Shown here: in pieces, positions 1 through 6,339 of the stretch | Layout of the letters: each line of letters starts with the position of its first letter | Position numbering within the stretch: the first letter of the stretch is position 1 | Assembly (NCBI GenBank): GCA_030611945.1 | Contig: JAUWOV010000080.1 | Location: 1 to 7,514 of the forward strand | DNA: 7,514 bases | Reading direction: 5' to 3' | DNA from: a bacterium | Lineage (GTDB): Bacteria > JAHJDO01 | Notes under the pieces: generated by a model | What the model was told of the DNA's origin: nothing | What the model saw: only the letters and a program-made list of their open reading frames with translations | Database searches by the model: none | Position numbers and translations under genes: made by a program

Positions 1-72
1 AAAAACCAGGCATAAAACGTTCTTTGAGTGAATTATAGTGATTTGAAAGGAAATTCTTGGCAGAAATAAGTA

Positions 73-91
73 GATTAGGTGAAAACTAATC
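73..91. other. small inverted repeat upstream of the first glycosyltransferase
   Basis: GATTAG at 73-78 and CTAATC at 86-91 form a perfect 6-bp stem with a 7-base loop. No T run follows, so it does not look like an intrinsic terminator. It may be chance in AT-rich DNA. Apart from this and the frame scrap at 79-132, bases 1-112 show nothing recognisable. Confidence 0.2.
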
Positions 92-132
92 CCGACTTCT
101 CTTTAGATCCCTGTGTTTGCCGGTCTAAATAG
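79..132 (+). pseudogene. possible out-of-frame scrap of the GT4 N-terminal domain
   Basis: In the frame starting at 79 this stretch reads VKTNPDFSLDPCVCRSK and then a stop at 130-132. Glycosyltransferases of the type encoded just downstream usually have a CPN... segment followed by a C-x(1-2)-C motif immediately before the part that starts the downstream gene (here LGRYYNILRKQCYNNS). The scrap has NPDFS and CVC in about the right place but in a different frame, so a frameshift near 120-130 would join them. All three forward frames carry several stops between 1 and 112, which fits a decayed 5' part. The match is short and from memory of the family, so this is tentative. Confidence 0.3.
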
Positions 133-916
133 GAATTTGGGGAGATATTATAACATTTTAAGAAAACAATGTTACAATAACAGTTTGGCAGCAAGTTTTT
201 TGGCATTTTCAGCCAGAGTAATTCATAGTGTTTTTAAATTGTATCACCAAAAAATAGATGTTTTTATTTCTCCAAGTCAATTTCTCAAAGATAAAATCAT
301 TTCTTATAGGATTGAAGAATCAAAAATTATGGTTATTTCTCACCTAATTGATTTGGGCAATGATGAGCCAAATTATAATTTTGATGATTACGTCGTTTTT
401 GCCGGAAGGTTTATAAGGTACAAAGGGATAATGACGTTGATAAAAGCTTTTGAGGGACTACCCATTAAACTGATAGTTGTGGGTTCAGGCGAATTGCAAC
501 CAGAAATCCAGAACTTTATTAAAATGCATAATTTGGAAAATATCGAATTGTCAGGATTTATAACTGGGGAAAGATTCAAAAACATTATAAAGAATGCAAA
601 GTTTGTTATCATTCCTTCTGAATGGTATGAGAATTCGCCTTTGGTTGTATATGAATCTTTTGCAATGTGTAAACCAGTTATAGCATCCAATATCGGTGGA
701 ATTCCAGAACTTGTTACCGAAGATGTAGGTTTATTGTTTGAGCCAGGCAATATTGGAGATTTAAGAAAAAAGATTACCACTCTTTATTATAACGATGAGT
801 TAATCAGGAAATTGGGAAAGAACGCAAGAACAAAAGTGGAAAACTTTTACAATCCAGAGATTCATTACAAACAAATAATCAAAGTTTATAGGAGATTGGT
901 TGATGGGAGGAATTGA
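113..916 (+). CDS. GT4 glycosyltransferase, N-terminally truncated
   Basis: This 267-residue product matches the C-terminal two thirds of a GT-B fold, family 4 glycosyltransferase, an enzyme that transfers a sugar from a nucleotide-sugar donor onto a growing glycan on the cytoplasmic face of the membrane. Residues 1-60 correspond to the end of the N-terminal acceptor domain (IDVFISPSQFLKDKI near 48-62). The donor domain starts near 93 with VVFAGRFIRYKG. The E-x7-E motif is E173 (in YENSP) to E181, followed by KPVIASNIGGIPEL. Intact relatives are about 370-400 residues, so roughly 110-130 N-terminal residues are missing. The only start is a GTG at 113 with no clear ribosome binding site, and stops close every upstream frame. 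It is probably a decayed gene or one damaged by frameshift; the donor domain alone is unlikely to be active. It overlaps the methyltransferase gene by 14 bases. Confidence 0.75.
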   Translation: MFAGLNRNLGRYYNILRKQCYNNSLAASFLAFSARVIHSVFKLYHQKIDVFISPSQFLKDKIISYRIEESKIMVISHLIDLGNDEPNYNFDDYVVFAGRFIRYKGIMTLIKAFEGLPIKLIVVGSGELQPEIQNFIKMHNLENIELSGFITGERFKNIIKNAKFVIIPSEWYENSPLVVYESFAMCKPVIASNIGGIPELVTEDVGLLFEPGNIGDLRKKITTLYYNDELIRKLGKNARTKVENFYNPEIHYKQIIKVYRRLVDGRN

Positions 917-1619
917 TAAAGAATTTGAAATAAGACGTCCACATAATAGCGGACGATTGTATAATTTTTTGATTAGGTATAAGTTTCGGAAGGCATTAGA
1001 AGTTTTGCCATTTCCGATTAAAGATTTATCTTTGCTTGATATCTGCTGTGGTTCTGGAATGATTTCAGAGTTCTATGCTAAAACTGGAGCAAAAGTAATA
1101 GGTATTGATTTATCTGAAGATGCAATTAACCGAGCCAAAATAAGAAAAGAAAGATATGAATTTAATGCTAATTTCAGAGTGATAGATGCAAGCAACTTAC
1201 CTTTCCCATGTAATTCATTTGATATAGTTTCAGTCCATGATGGACTTCACCATATCCCTAAACCAGCCCAGGCAGTTAAAGAAATGATGAGAGTAGCAAA
1301 GAAAGGGATAATTATCATTGAGCCGGCAAAATCTTTTATAACGGAAATCGCAATTTTATTGGGTATTTCTCTTAGATACGAGGGCCCTGATTTTGTTTAT
1401 CGTTTAAAAGAAAAAGAGACGAGGCAATGGCTGGAGGAAGCAGGTATTAAGAAAATTTTTGTAAGACGATACATAATGTATTATCCCCATCAACCGGGTA
1501 GATTTTTTAGAATCTTTGATAATAAGACATCTTTTTTTATTGCAAAAAACGCTTTTCAGCTATTGAATATTTTATTTGGAAGATTTGGAAATAAGATTCA
1601 GGTAATAGGATTAAAATGA
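903..1619 (+). CDS. class I SAM-dependent methyltransferase
   Basis: The 238-residue product is a class I (Rossmann-fold) methyltransferase that uses S-adenosylmethionine. Motif I is LLDICCGSG (residues 44-52), the acidic residue that binds the SAM ribose is D69 in VIGID, the next acidic motif is D95-A96, and FDIVSVHDGLHHI (106-118) is the motif IV region typical of the Methyltransf_11 family. The C-terminal part (about 140-238) is less typical and probably sets the acceptor. I chose ATG 903 over the TTG at 900 because AGGAG at 890-894 lies 8 bases upstream of it. The gene sits between two glycosyltransferases and overlaps both, which suggests methylation of a sugar or lipid-linked glycan in a surface polysaccharide pathway. 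The substrate cannot be read from the sequence. Confidence 0.88.
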   Translation: MGGIDKEFEIRRPHNSGRLYNFLIRYKFRKALEVLPFPIKDLSLLDICCGSGMISEFYAKTGAKVIGIDLSEDAINRAKIRKERYEFNANFRVIDASNLPFPCNSFDIVSVHDGLHHIPKPAQAVKEMMRVAKKGIIIIEPAKSFITEIAILLGISLRYEGPDFVYRLKEKETRQWLEEAGIKKIFVRRYIMYYPHQPGRFFRIFDNKTSFFIAKNAFQLLNILFGRFGNKIQVIGLK

Positions 1620-2851
1620 AATTATTAATATTGGGCATAAATTATTATCCTGAGTTAACGGGGATTGCAGTCTATAATACAGAAATGTGTGAATATTTAG
1701 CTAAAAAGGGATATGATGTCCATACGCTCACAGGCTTTCCTTACTATCCTTTTGGTAGGGATTTTTCGTTCTGGTATAAGGAAAAGAAATCTCAATTTTC
1801 TCTTTTTCTAACTGAGACTATAAACAATGCAAAAGTAATGCGCGTTAATCTATATAAGCCTAAAAAGGCAAACACAATAAAACGCATTATTCATGAATCA
1901 AGTTTCATTTTTCTGGCAATGCTTAAATTAATGTTTTCTTTTGAAAAATACGATTTGATTATATGTATTTCTCCACCCCTTTTACTTGGATTAGTAGCTT
2001 ATGTTGTATCAAAAGTTAAACAGGTTCCTTTTATTTTCCACATACAAGATTTGCAACCTGATGCTGCTGTGGAATTAGGAATGCTTAAAAAGGGATTATT
2101 TGCCTCCTTTTTGTATGGTATTGAACGGTTTATCTATAATAAGGCTCAATATGTCTTTACCATCAGTGAAGGAATGCGGGAGAAAATAATAAAAAAAGGT
2201 TTTATTAAAGATAAAGTGAGATTATTTTATAATTGGGTAGATACAGATACTTTAAAACCGATGAGTAAGAATAATATTTTTGCCAAGAAATACAATTTAG
2301 AGAATAAATTTGTTGTTCTCCATGCAGGGAATATGGGTAAGAAACAGGATATGCAGGTTATTCTTGAATCTGCTGAGCGACTAAAAGGAGAGAAGCTAAT
2401 CCTCTTTCTGTTGGTTGGAGGAGGAGTTAAAAGAGAATTTGTAGAACAGTATGTTAATGAACACAATTTAACAAACGTTCTATTATTAAACGTTCAACCC
2501 AAATCTATACTTAATGAAATGTTTGCCTCTGCTGATGTATCATTGATTACTCAAAGTAAGAAAGTCAAAAATATTGTAATGCCTTCAAAGGTATTTGGTC
2601 CTGCTTCTGTTGAAAGACCATTGATTATTGCTGCTACAGATGAGTGCGAGATATCCAAGTTAGCAAGAAGATATAATTTTGGATTAGTGATAGAACCGGA
2701 AGATGCTGACAGTTTAGTGTGCGCAGTGATTAAATTAAAAGAAGATAAAAGATTAGCAAAATTAATGGGAAAAAATGGGCGTCTATTTATGGTTAAAGAA
2801 CGCAAAATGGAAAATGTAATAGACAAATTTGAAGAGGAAATTTTAAGATAA
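1616..2851 (+). CDS. GT4 glycosyltransferase, WcaI/WbuB-like
   Basis: This full-length 411-residue GT-B glycosyltransferase belongs to the group of WcaI (colanic acid synthesis) and WbuB (O-antigen synthesis). The N-terminal nucleotide-fold strand is MKLLILGINYYPELTGIAVY, followed by TGFPYYPFG (39-47). The hallmark HIQDLQPDAAVELGM spans residues 142-156, the linker has FYNWVDTD (204-211), and the donor domain opens with VLHAGNMGKKQ (234-244). The usual donor-loop segment is present as MPSKVFGPASVERPLIIAA (322-340). It likely adds one sugar to a lipid-linked repeat unit at the inner membrane; the sugar is not predictable here. Its start overlaps the methyltransferase stop by ATGA, and its stop overlaps the next start codon as TAATG, so the three genes look like one transcription unit with coupled translation. 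I do not assign wcaI because no colanic acid cluster is visible. Confidence 0.9.
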   Translation: MKLLILGINYYPELTGIAVYNTEMCEYLAKKGYDVHTLTGFPYYPFGRDFSFWYKEKKSQFSLFLTETINNAKVMRVNLYKPKKANTIKRIIHESSFIFLAMLKLMFSFEKYDLIICISPPLLLGLVAYVVSKVKQVPFIFHIQDLQPDAAVELGMLKKGLFASFLYGIERFIYNKAQYVFTISEGMREKIIKKGFIKDKVRLFYNWVDTDTLKPMSKNNIFAKKYNLENKFVVLHAGNMGKKQDMQVILESAERLKGEKLILFLLVGGGVKREFVEQYVNEHNLTNVLLLNVQPKSILNEMFASADVSLITQSKKVKNIVMPSKVFGPASVERPLIIAATDECEISKLARRYNFGLVIEPEDADSLVCAVIKLKEDKRLAKLMGKNGRLFMVKERKMENVIDKFEEEILR

Positions 2852-2907
2852 TGAAGCATTTCGTAAAATTTTGGCTGCAGGTATTTGCAGAGGCTGAGAT
2901 TTTATGA
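2851..2907 (+). pseudogene. VanZ-like gene remnant with internal 51-bp deletion
   Basis: The 18-codon frame reads MKHFVKFWLQVFAEAEIL and stops at 2905-2907. It matches the intact VanZ-like gene at 4335 in two blocks: 26 of 28 bases identical from the start codon (2851-2878 with 4335-4362), then GGTATTTGCAGAG followed by similar bases ending in GAGATT (2880-2901 with 4415-4436). The 51 bases missing between the blocks lie between two copies of GTATT in the intact gene (4365-4369 and 4416-4420), so slippage or recombination at a 5-bp direct repeat explains the loss. The deletion stays in frame but removes membrane helix 1. Similarity ends soon after GAGATT, where the remnant meets a stop. The start codon overlaps the glycosyltransferase stop (TAATG), which shows where the original VanZ gene sat in the operon. 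Confidence 0.85.
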
Positions 2908-2921
2908 TAATATCTGCAATA

Positions 2922-2938
2922 TTAAGTTCTGACCCCTA
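2922..2938. repeat. possible RAYT/IS200-type repeat end
   Basis: The sequence TTAAGTTCTGACCCCTA reads on the - strand as TAGGGGTCAGAACTTAA. GGGGTCAG-type ends are common at elements mobilised by REP-associated tyrosine transposases (Y1 family) in many bacterial genomes. Only one copy is seen in this window and no transposase is present, so this is a resemblance only. Its place, at the joint between the VanZ remnant and the ATPase gene, is what makes it worth noting. Confidence 0.25.
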
Positions 2939-2961
2939 TAATTATTAATGTATGGTTAAGT

Positions 2962-2993
2962 TATAATACGGTATTTCTTAATAAATCATTAAG
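2962..2993 (+). promoter_or_regulatory. possible promoter and operator-like repeat before the ATPase gene
   Basis: A perfect TATAAT lies at 2962-2967, but the -35 position around 2939-2944 is poor (TAATTA). Just downstream, CTTAAT (2977-2982) and ATTAAG (2988-2993) form a perfect inverted repeat with a 5-base gap, close to the expected transcription start. The 9-mer TTAAGTTAT occurs at 2956-2964 and again at 2989-2997. The layout could be a promoter with an operator, but AT-rich spacers often produce such patterns. Confidence 0.3.
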
Positions 2994-3024
2994 TTATCCA
3001 AGGTTAATTCAGGAGGGCAAGGGA

Positions 3025-4338
3025 ATGAAAAGATATATAGAGGAACAATTAGTTGTATGGAAGAATAGTGTCCGGCGCAAGCCTTTAATTTTGCGCGGAG
3101 CAAGGCAAGTTGGCAAGACATACACTGTTAGGAGATTCGGGGAAGAACATTTTTCTGACGGTGTTTTACATATTGATTTAGAAAAAAATCCGCAATGGCA
3201 TAAGATATTTGAAGGCTCTCTGGATCCTATGCGTATAACAAAGGAGTTGGAACTGTTGGCAGGGGGGAAAATAAAAGCGGGACAAACTCTCCTGTTTTTT
3301 GATGAAATACAGCGTTGTCCTAAAGCAATTACAGCGCTGCGCTATTTTTATGAAGATATGCCTGATCTTCATGTAATTGCAGCAGGGTCTTTACTGGAAT
3401 TTGTTTTTAATGACATCTCTTTTCCTGTAGGACGACTGCAGTTTTTAAAAATGTTTCCTCTCTCGTTTTCTGAATATCTGCTTGCTGCCGGGAATGATAT
3501 GTTTGCAAAATTTATTTCAGAACCTCCGCAAAATACCAGTGCTACAATTCATAATAAACTGCTGGAACATTTAAAACAGTATTTTTTTGTAGGAGGCATG
3601 CCTGAGGCGGTTAAAGTATATGTTGAAACCAATTCAATAAGAGAAAGCTTTGAGGTTCATAAAGAAATATGTTTAAGTTATAAGGAAGATTTTGCCAAGT
3701 ATTCTCCTAAAGCCGATCCCAGATGTATGGAGCAAGTTTTTACAAATGTCGCGCGATTTGTGGGTTCTCAAATAAAATATACCCATCTTTCCCGTGAATT
3801 TTCTATTCCAACTGTCCATAAGGCCTTTGATATTCTTGTTCGTGTGGGAGTAATTAACAAGATTGCTTCATGCCATGCAGGTGGTCTTCCTTTGGCTGCT
3901 GCGACTTCAACAAAAACATTCAAGGCATCCATGGTTGATATTGGAATTATGCAGCATTTATGCGGTATGCCGATGGATATTGAATATGCCAAAACAGACC
4001 TTTTGTCAATATATGAAGGTGCTATGGCTGAACAATTTATTGCTCAAGAATTAATATCCACTCAAGATACGTTATATTATTGGTCTCGGCAGAAAAAAAA
4101 CAGTTCAGCTGAAGTTGATTTTTTAGCTGTAAAAGAAGGTGAAATAATTCCCGTGGAGGTTAAAAGTGGTTCTTCCGGTCGCTTAAAAAGTTTGCATTTA
4201 TTTCTCCAAAGTTTCCCGAATTGTAAGGAAGGATACGTTTTTTCCTGTAGGCCTTATAGCCGGCTTTCAGAGCAGAAACTCAAATTCATCCCTCTTTATT
4301 TTTGTCAGTCTGCTTTTAGGGGGCAAAAGGGCATATGA
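3025..4338 (+). CDS. AAA ATPase with DUF4143 C-terminal domain
   Basis: This 437-residue protein is a complete member of the AAA_14/DUF4143 family of P-loop ATPases. Walker A is GARQVGKT (residues 25-32) and Walker B is LLFFDE (89-94), followed by IQRCPK. AAGSLLEF and FPLSFSEYL are further family segments. A winged-helix-like middle part follows. Near the C-terminus, EVDFL (363-367) and PVEVKSG (376-382) form the D365...E378-x-K380 pattern of the DUF4143 domain, which resembles a PD-(D/E)XK nuclease core. The biological role of the family is not firmly known; its members are scattered and often mobile. AGGAGG at 3011-3016 sits 8 bases before the ATG and makes this start secure. It separates the glycosyltransferase genes from the intact VanZ-like gene, whose start overlaps its stop by ATGA, and it looks like a later insertion into the polysaccharide operon. 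Confidence 0.9.
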   Translation: MKRYIEEQLVVWKNSVRRKPLILRGARQVGKTYTVRRFGEEHFSDGVLHIDLEKNPQWHKIFEGSLDPMRITKELELLAGGKIKAGQTLLFFDEIQRCPKAITALRYFYEDMPDLHVIAAGSLLEFVFNDISFPVGRLQFLKMFPLSFSEYLLAAGNDMFAKFISEPPQNTSATIHNKLLEHLKQYFFVGGMPEAVKVYVETNSIRESFEVHKEICLSYKEDFAKYSPKADPRCMEQVFTNVARFVGSQIKYTHLSREFSIPTVHKAFDILVRVGVINKIASCHAGGLPLAAATSTKTFKASMVDIGIMQHLCGMPMDIEYAKTDLLSIYEGAMAEQFIAQELISTQDTLYYWSRQKKNSSAEVDFLAVKEGEIIPVEVKSGSSGRLKSLHLFLQSFPNCKEGYVFSCRPYSRLSEQKLKFIPLYFCQSAFRGQKGI

Positions 4339-4694
4339 AGCATCTCATAAAATTTTGGCTGCCTGTATTAGTCTATCTTGTTTTGATATTTGTCTTATCA
4401 TCATCGTCAAAACCGGTATTTGCAGAGACAGAGATTCCTTTTTTTGATAAATTTCTCCACACAATAGAATATGCTGTTCTGGGTTTTCTGCTTATCAGAG
4501 GACTTAAGAATTCACGTTTATGGCTTTCTAATGGATACTTTATATTGTTTGCTGTAGTGCTTGCTACTCTGTATGGCATAAGCGATGAATTTCATCAGCA
4601 TTTTGTGCCTAATAGAAACGCTAGCTTGGGAGATGTTTTCTTTGACTGCATTGGTTCTGTGATTGGAAGTGTTGTTTATAGGAGAAAAAGTTAG
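4335..4694 (+). CDS. VanZ-like family membrane protein
   Basis: The 119-residue product is a small VanZ-like integral membrane protein. Hydrophobic segments lie at about 6-22, 43-56, 67-81 and 100-115. Family motifs are DKFLHTIEYAVLG (38-50) and the strongly conserved block from G81 to D104, which contains ISDEFHQHFVP and SLGDVFFD. VanZ itself gives low-level teicoplanin resistance by an unclear route, and VanZ-like proteins are often found at the ends of polysaccharide clusters; a resistance role should not be assumed here. The start overlaps the ATPase stop by ATGA, so translation is probably coupled. A deleted sister copy of its 5' end lies at 2851-2907 directly after the WcaI-like gene, which suggests this gene originally followed that one. 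Confidence 0.88.
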   Translation: MKHLIKFWLPVLVYLVLIFVLSSSSKPVFAETEIPFFDKFLHTIEYAVLGFLLIRGLKNSRLWLSNGYFILFAVVLATLYGISDEFHQHFVPNRNASLGDVFFDCIGSVIGSVVYRRKS

Positions 4695-4859
4695 CTTTGG
4701 GCAAGAAACCGAAGAACAAATTACTTGGACAAACCAAGCTCAGTTTGGTAGAAGAGGATGGAATGTTGATGGGGAGAGAGTAAATTTTTATAGTCCGACA
4801 TGAAGTTAAGTCTGGTATTTTAAGTGTCACCTATATAGACGAGAGAAGGAGTAGTTGAT
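4695..4859 (+). other. gene-less stretch with possible coding debris
   Basis: Between the VanZ-like and cupin genes no complete gene is seen. One frame is open from about 4672 and over 4693-4800 reads like protein (for example WTNQAQFGRRGWNVDGERV), ending in TGA at 4800-4802. A second frame reads KLSLVEEDGMLMGRE, a TAA, then HEVKSGILSVTYIDERRSS up to the TGA at 4857-4859. I recognise neither. This may be the wreck of a short gene or chance. CTTGG/CCAAG at 4724-4738 could pair but has no T tract. Confidence 0.2.
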
Positions 4860-5129
4860 ATGACAGAAATCAAAATAGAAAAGCCATCAGAGGAAAGGCT
4901 GAAAGAGTTAGGAATAGATAAATGGAGCCTGTGGGGGTGCGAACCAAGCACATTTGAATGGTCTTATAGCTCGAATGAGGACTGCTATATTTTAGAGGGC
5001 AGGGCTAAGGTAAAGACCGTATCAGAAGAAGTTGAGTTTAAAAAAGGCGACGTGGTCCAATTCCCTAAAGGACTCAAGTGTACATGGATAGTTATTGAAA
5101 GGATTAGGAAGGCATATAGGCTTTATTGA
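4860..5129 (+). CDS. small DUF861-type (Cupin_3) cupin, TM1112-like
   Basis: The 89-residue product is a single-domain cupin of the DUF861/Cupin_3 type and closely resembles, from memory, the Thermotoga maritima protein TM1112 in length and sequence pattern. The N-terminus has KIEKPSEERLKELGIDKW, the first cupin motif region is EWSYSSNEDCYILEGRAKV (33-51), and the second is FKKGDVVQFPKGLKCTW (60-76). The C-terminal end (RKAYRLY) is also typical. Such proteins form one small beta-barrel; the usual metal-binding histidines of cupins are absent here, as expected for this subgroup, and no reaction is established. AAGGAG at 4846-4851 lies 8 bases before the ATG and supports the start. The gene stands alone, with no visible link to the polysaccharide genes or to the pair downstream. 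Confidence 0.87.
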   Translation: MTEIKIEKPSEERLKELGIDKWSLWGCEPSTFEWSYSSNEDCYILEGRAKVKTVSEEVEFKKGDVVQFPKGLKCTWIVIERIRKAYRLY

Positions 5130-5191
5130 CTGCGTAAGAATAAATCCATAATATCTCACCAAGAATATATTTAACTTTAAGGATTTTTTTC

Positions 5192-5219
5192 TTGCAAAGC
5201 TTTATATTTCTATTATACT
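5192..5219 (+). promoter_or_regulatory. putative promoter for the two-gene unit
   Basis: TTGCAA (5192-5197) and TATACT (5214-5219) are spaced by 16 bases, a good match to a housekeeping sigma factor promoter. The expected transcription start is near 5226, leaving a leader of about 100 bases before the ATG at 5329. It overlaps the hairpin at 5215-5231. Confidence 0.45.
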
Positions 5220-5231
5220 TAGCGAAAGTAT
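5215..5231. other. hairpin downstream of the cupin gene
   Basis: ATACTT (5215-5220) and AAGTAT (5226-5231) pair perfectly around a 5-base loop. A short TTTT follows after GG. It could be a weak terminator for the cupin transcript or an operator at the promoter of the next unit; an AT-only stem of this size makes termination doubtful. Confidence 0.25.
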
Positions 5232-5328
5232 GGTTTTGAAGAAAAATATAGAAAGTTATTTAAATTAGAACTTTTTTATAGTTTAAATGGAATCTGTTCT
5301 TACCGATAGAGTAAATAGGAGAGAAAGA

Positions 5329-5907
5329 ATGGAAAATTATCGTGTTTCGAGTCATTTTAGCATGGAATTTCCTCGCCAAGAATATCTTAAAAATATCGGT
5401 GAAGCTCAAAACACAATAGATATTGTTTGTGGGGAATTTGACCCTATTGTTTATAATACGCCCGATTTCATCGAGAAAGTTAAGCATTTCTTAACATATG
5501 ACGGGAGTCTGAATGTTATATTTAACGGAAAGTCTAATGGGAAGGAGCAGGCCGTTAAAAGAATAAAATCTTCGAATTATAATTTTATGTATATGCTTTC
5601 TCGTTTAGAGAATTCTGTTCAGAAAAATGTTCATTTTTTTTGGTGTCCAAGAAGACCAATAAGTCATTATGCTATTACTGATGATTCGACTTTGATGGTA
5701 GAAGAGGTGCATGAAGTTGGAAAGCCAAGGGATATATATTGTTTTAAAGAAAATACTCCTGCCGTAGAACCTTTCAAAAAAAGATTTTTGGAATTACAAA
5801 GCTATTGCAAACATGTAGAGACAAGTAAGCTTGTCCAAGGAATCGGAAAAACAAAACAAGAACGTATTTTTCATGACCTACAAGAACTCATACAAGACAA
5901 AGATTAA
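5329..5907 (+). CDS. hypothetical protein, likely phospholipase-D-fold domain with degenerate HKD
   Basis: I do not recognise a named family for this 192-residue soluble protein, but it has the look of a phospholipase D (PLD) superfamily domain. The N-terminal part (EYLKNIGEAQNTIDIVCGEFDP, about 18-39) resembles the first helix-strand unit of PLD folds, and DGSLNVIFNGKS (58-69) the next strand. The H-x-x-x-x-D pattern HYAITDD (113-119) followed by STLMVEE matches the place of the catalytic HxKxxxxD motif, but A115 replaces the lysine, so catalysis by the usual route is unlikely and a binding or regulatory role is more plausible. The C-terminal third is helical. I prefer the ATG at 5329 because AGGAG (5317-5321) lies 7 bases upstream; an in-frame ATG at 5287 has no such site. 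It is followed 6 bases later by a membrane protein gene, so the two are probably co-expressed. Confidence 0.75.
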   Translation: MENYRVSSHFSMEFPRQEYLKNIGEAQNTIDIVCGEFDPIVYNTPDFIEKVKHFLTYDGSLNVIFNGKSNGKEQAVKRIKSSNYNFMYMLSRLENSVQKNVHFFWCPRRPISHYAITDDSTLMVEEVHEVGKPRDIYCFKENTPAVEPFKKRFLELQSYCKHVETSKLVQGIGKTKQERIFHDLQELIQDKD

Positions 5908-5913
5908 TAAATC

Positions 5914-6339
5914 ATGAATTTACTTTCAGATAACGGAACACTTCTATCGGTTTCTACTTTCGTAGGTTCTATTGCGATATTTACCAATTATCTTGTAACC
6001 TCAAAGGAAAAGTTCTTAGGGGGAATGGCCGTTAAGGGCGTTACTCCATTTATTTCTTCTAGAATATCTAAGGGAATTGTATTTTTTCACTATCTGGCCG
6101 TATTATTAGTTTGGGTTAACATTTTTTTGCTTTTGCTTTATTCCTCTTCCAACGAAGCTCAAACATTATATCAATTCATTGCCTGTTCCCTTCTTTTTTC
6201 AGTTTTTATTTTGGTGATTGTTATAGTCATCCAATGGTTTCGTGAATTTCTTGATGGAAAACTATACCATAAAAAGTTTTCACAATTGAATGATATTGGG
6301 GAATCAGAGCTAGAGGATTTTAGACAAACAAATACGTAA
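5914..6339 (+). CDS. three-helix membrane protein of unknown function, 3' end probably altered
   Basis: The 141-residue product has three hydrophobic segments at about 9-28, 54-76 and 86-107, and a polar C-terminal tail. I do not recognise the family. The gene starts 6 bases after the stop of the PLD-like gene and has no clear ribosome binding site of its own, which points to translational coupling with it. The last six codons (FRQTNT, from about 6319) are read from DNA that in another frame encodes part of a type I restriction R subunit, so the original C-terminus has probably been replaced or cut at a fusion point. Residues 109-135 (WFREFLDGKLYHKKFSQLND and so on) look natural. Membrane location beside a PLD-like protein would fit a sensor-effector pair, but this is inference. 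Confidence 0.7.
   Translation: MNLLSDNGTLLSVSTFVGSIAIFTNYLVTSKEKFLGGMAVKGVTPFISSRISKGIVFFHYLAVLLVWVNIFLLLLYSSSNEAQTLYQFIACSLLFSVFILVIVIVIQWFREFLDGKLYHKKFSQLNDIGESELEDFRQTNT

Noticed and set aside
900-902. TTG as the start of the methyltransferase gene.
   Set aside because: It is directly followed by an ATG at 903 with a better spaced AGGAG site.
3768-4054. Open frames on both strands inside the ATPase gene.
   Set aside because: They lie wholly within a complete gene with clear Walker and DUF4143 motifs and have no features of their own.
4724-4738. CTTGG/CCAAG hairpin after the VanZ-like gene as a terminator.
   Set aside because: The stem is only 5 bp and no T run follows.
5287-5328. Upstream ATG that would add 14 residues to the PLD-like protein.
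   Set aside because: No ribosome binding site precedes it, while AGGAG is well spaced before the ATG at 5329.
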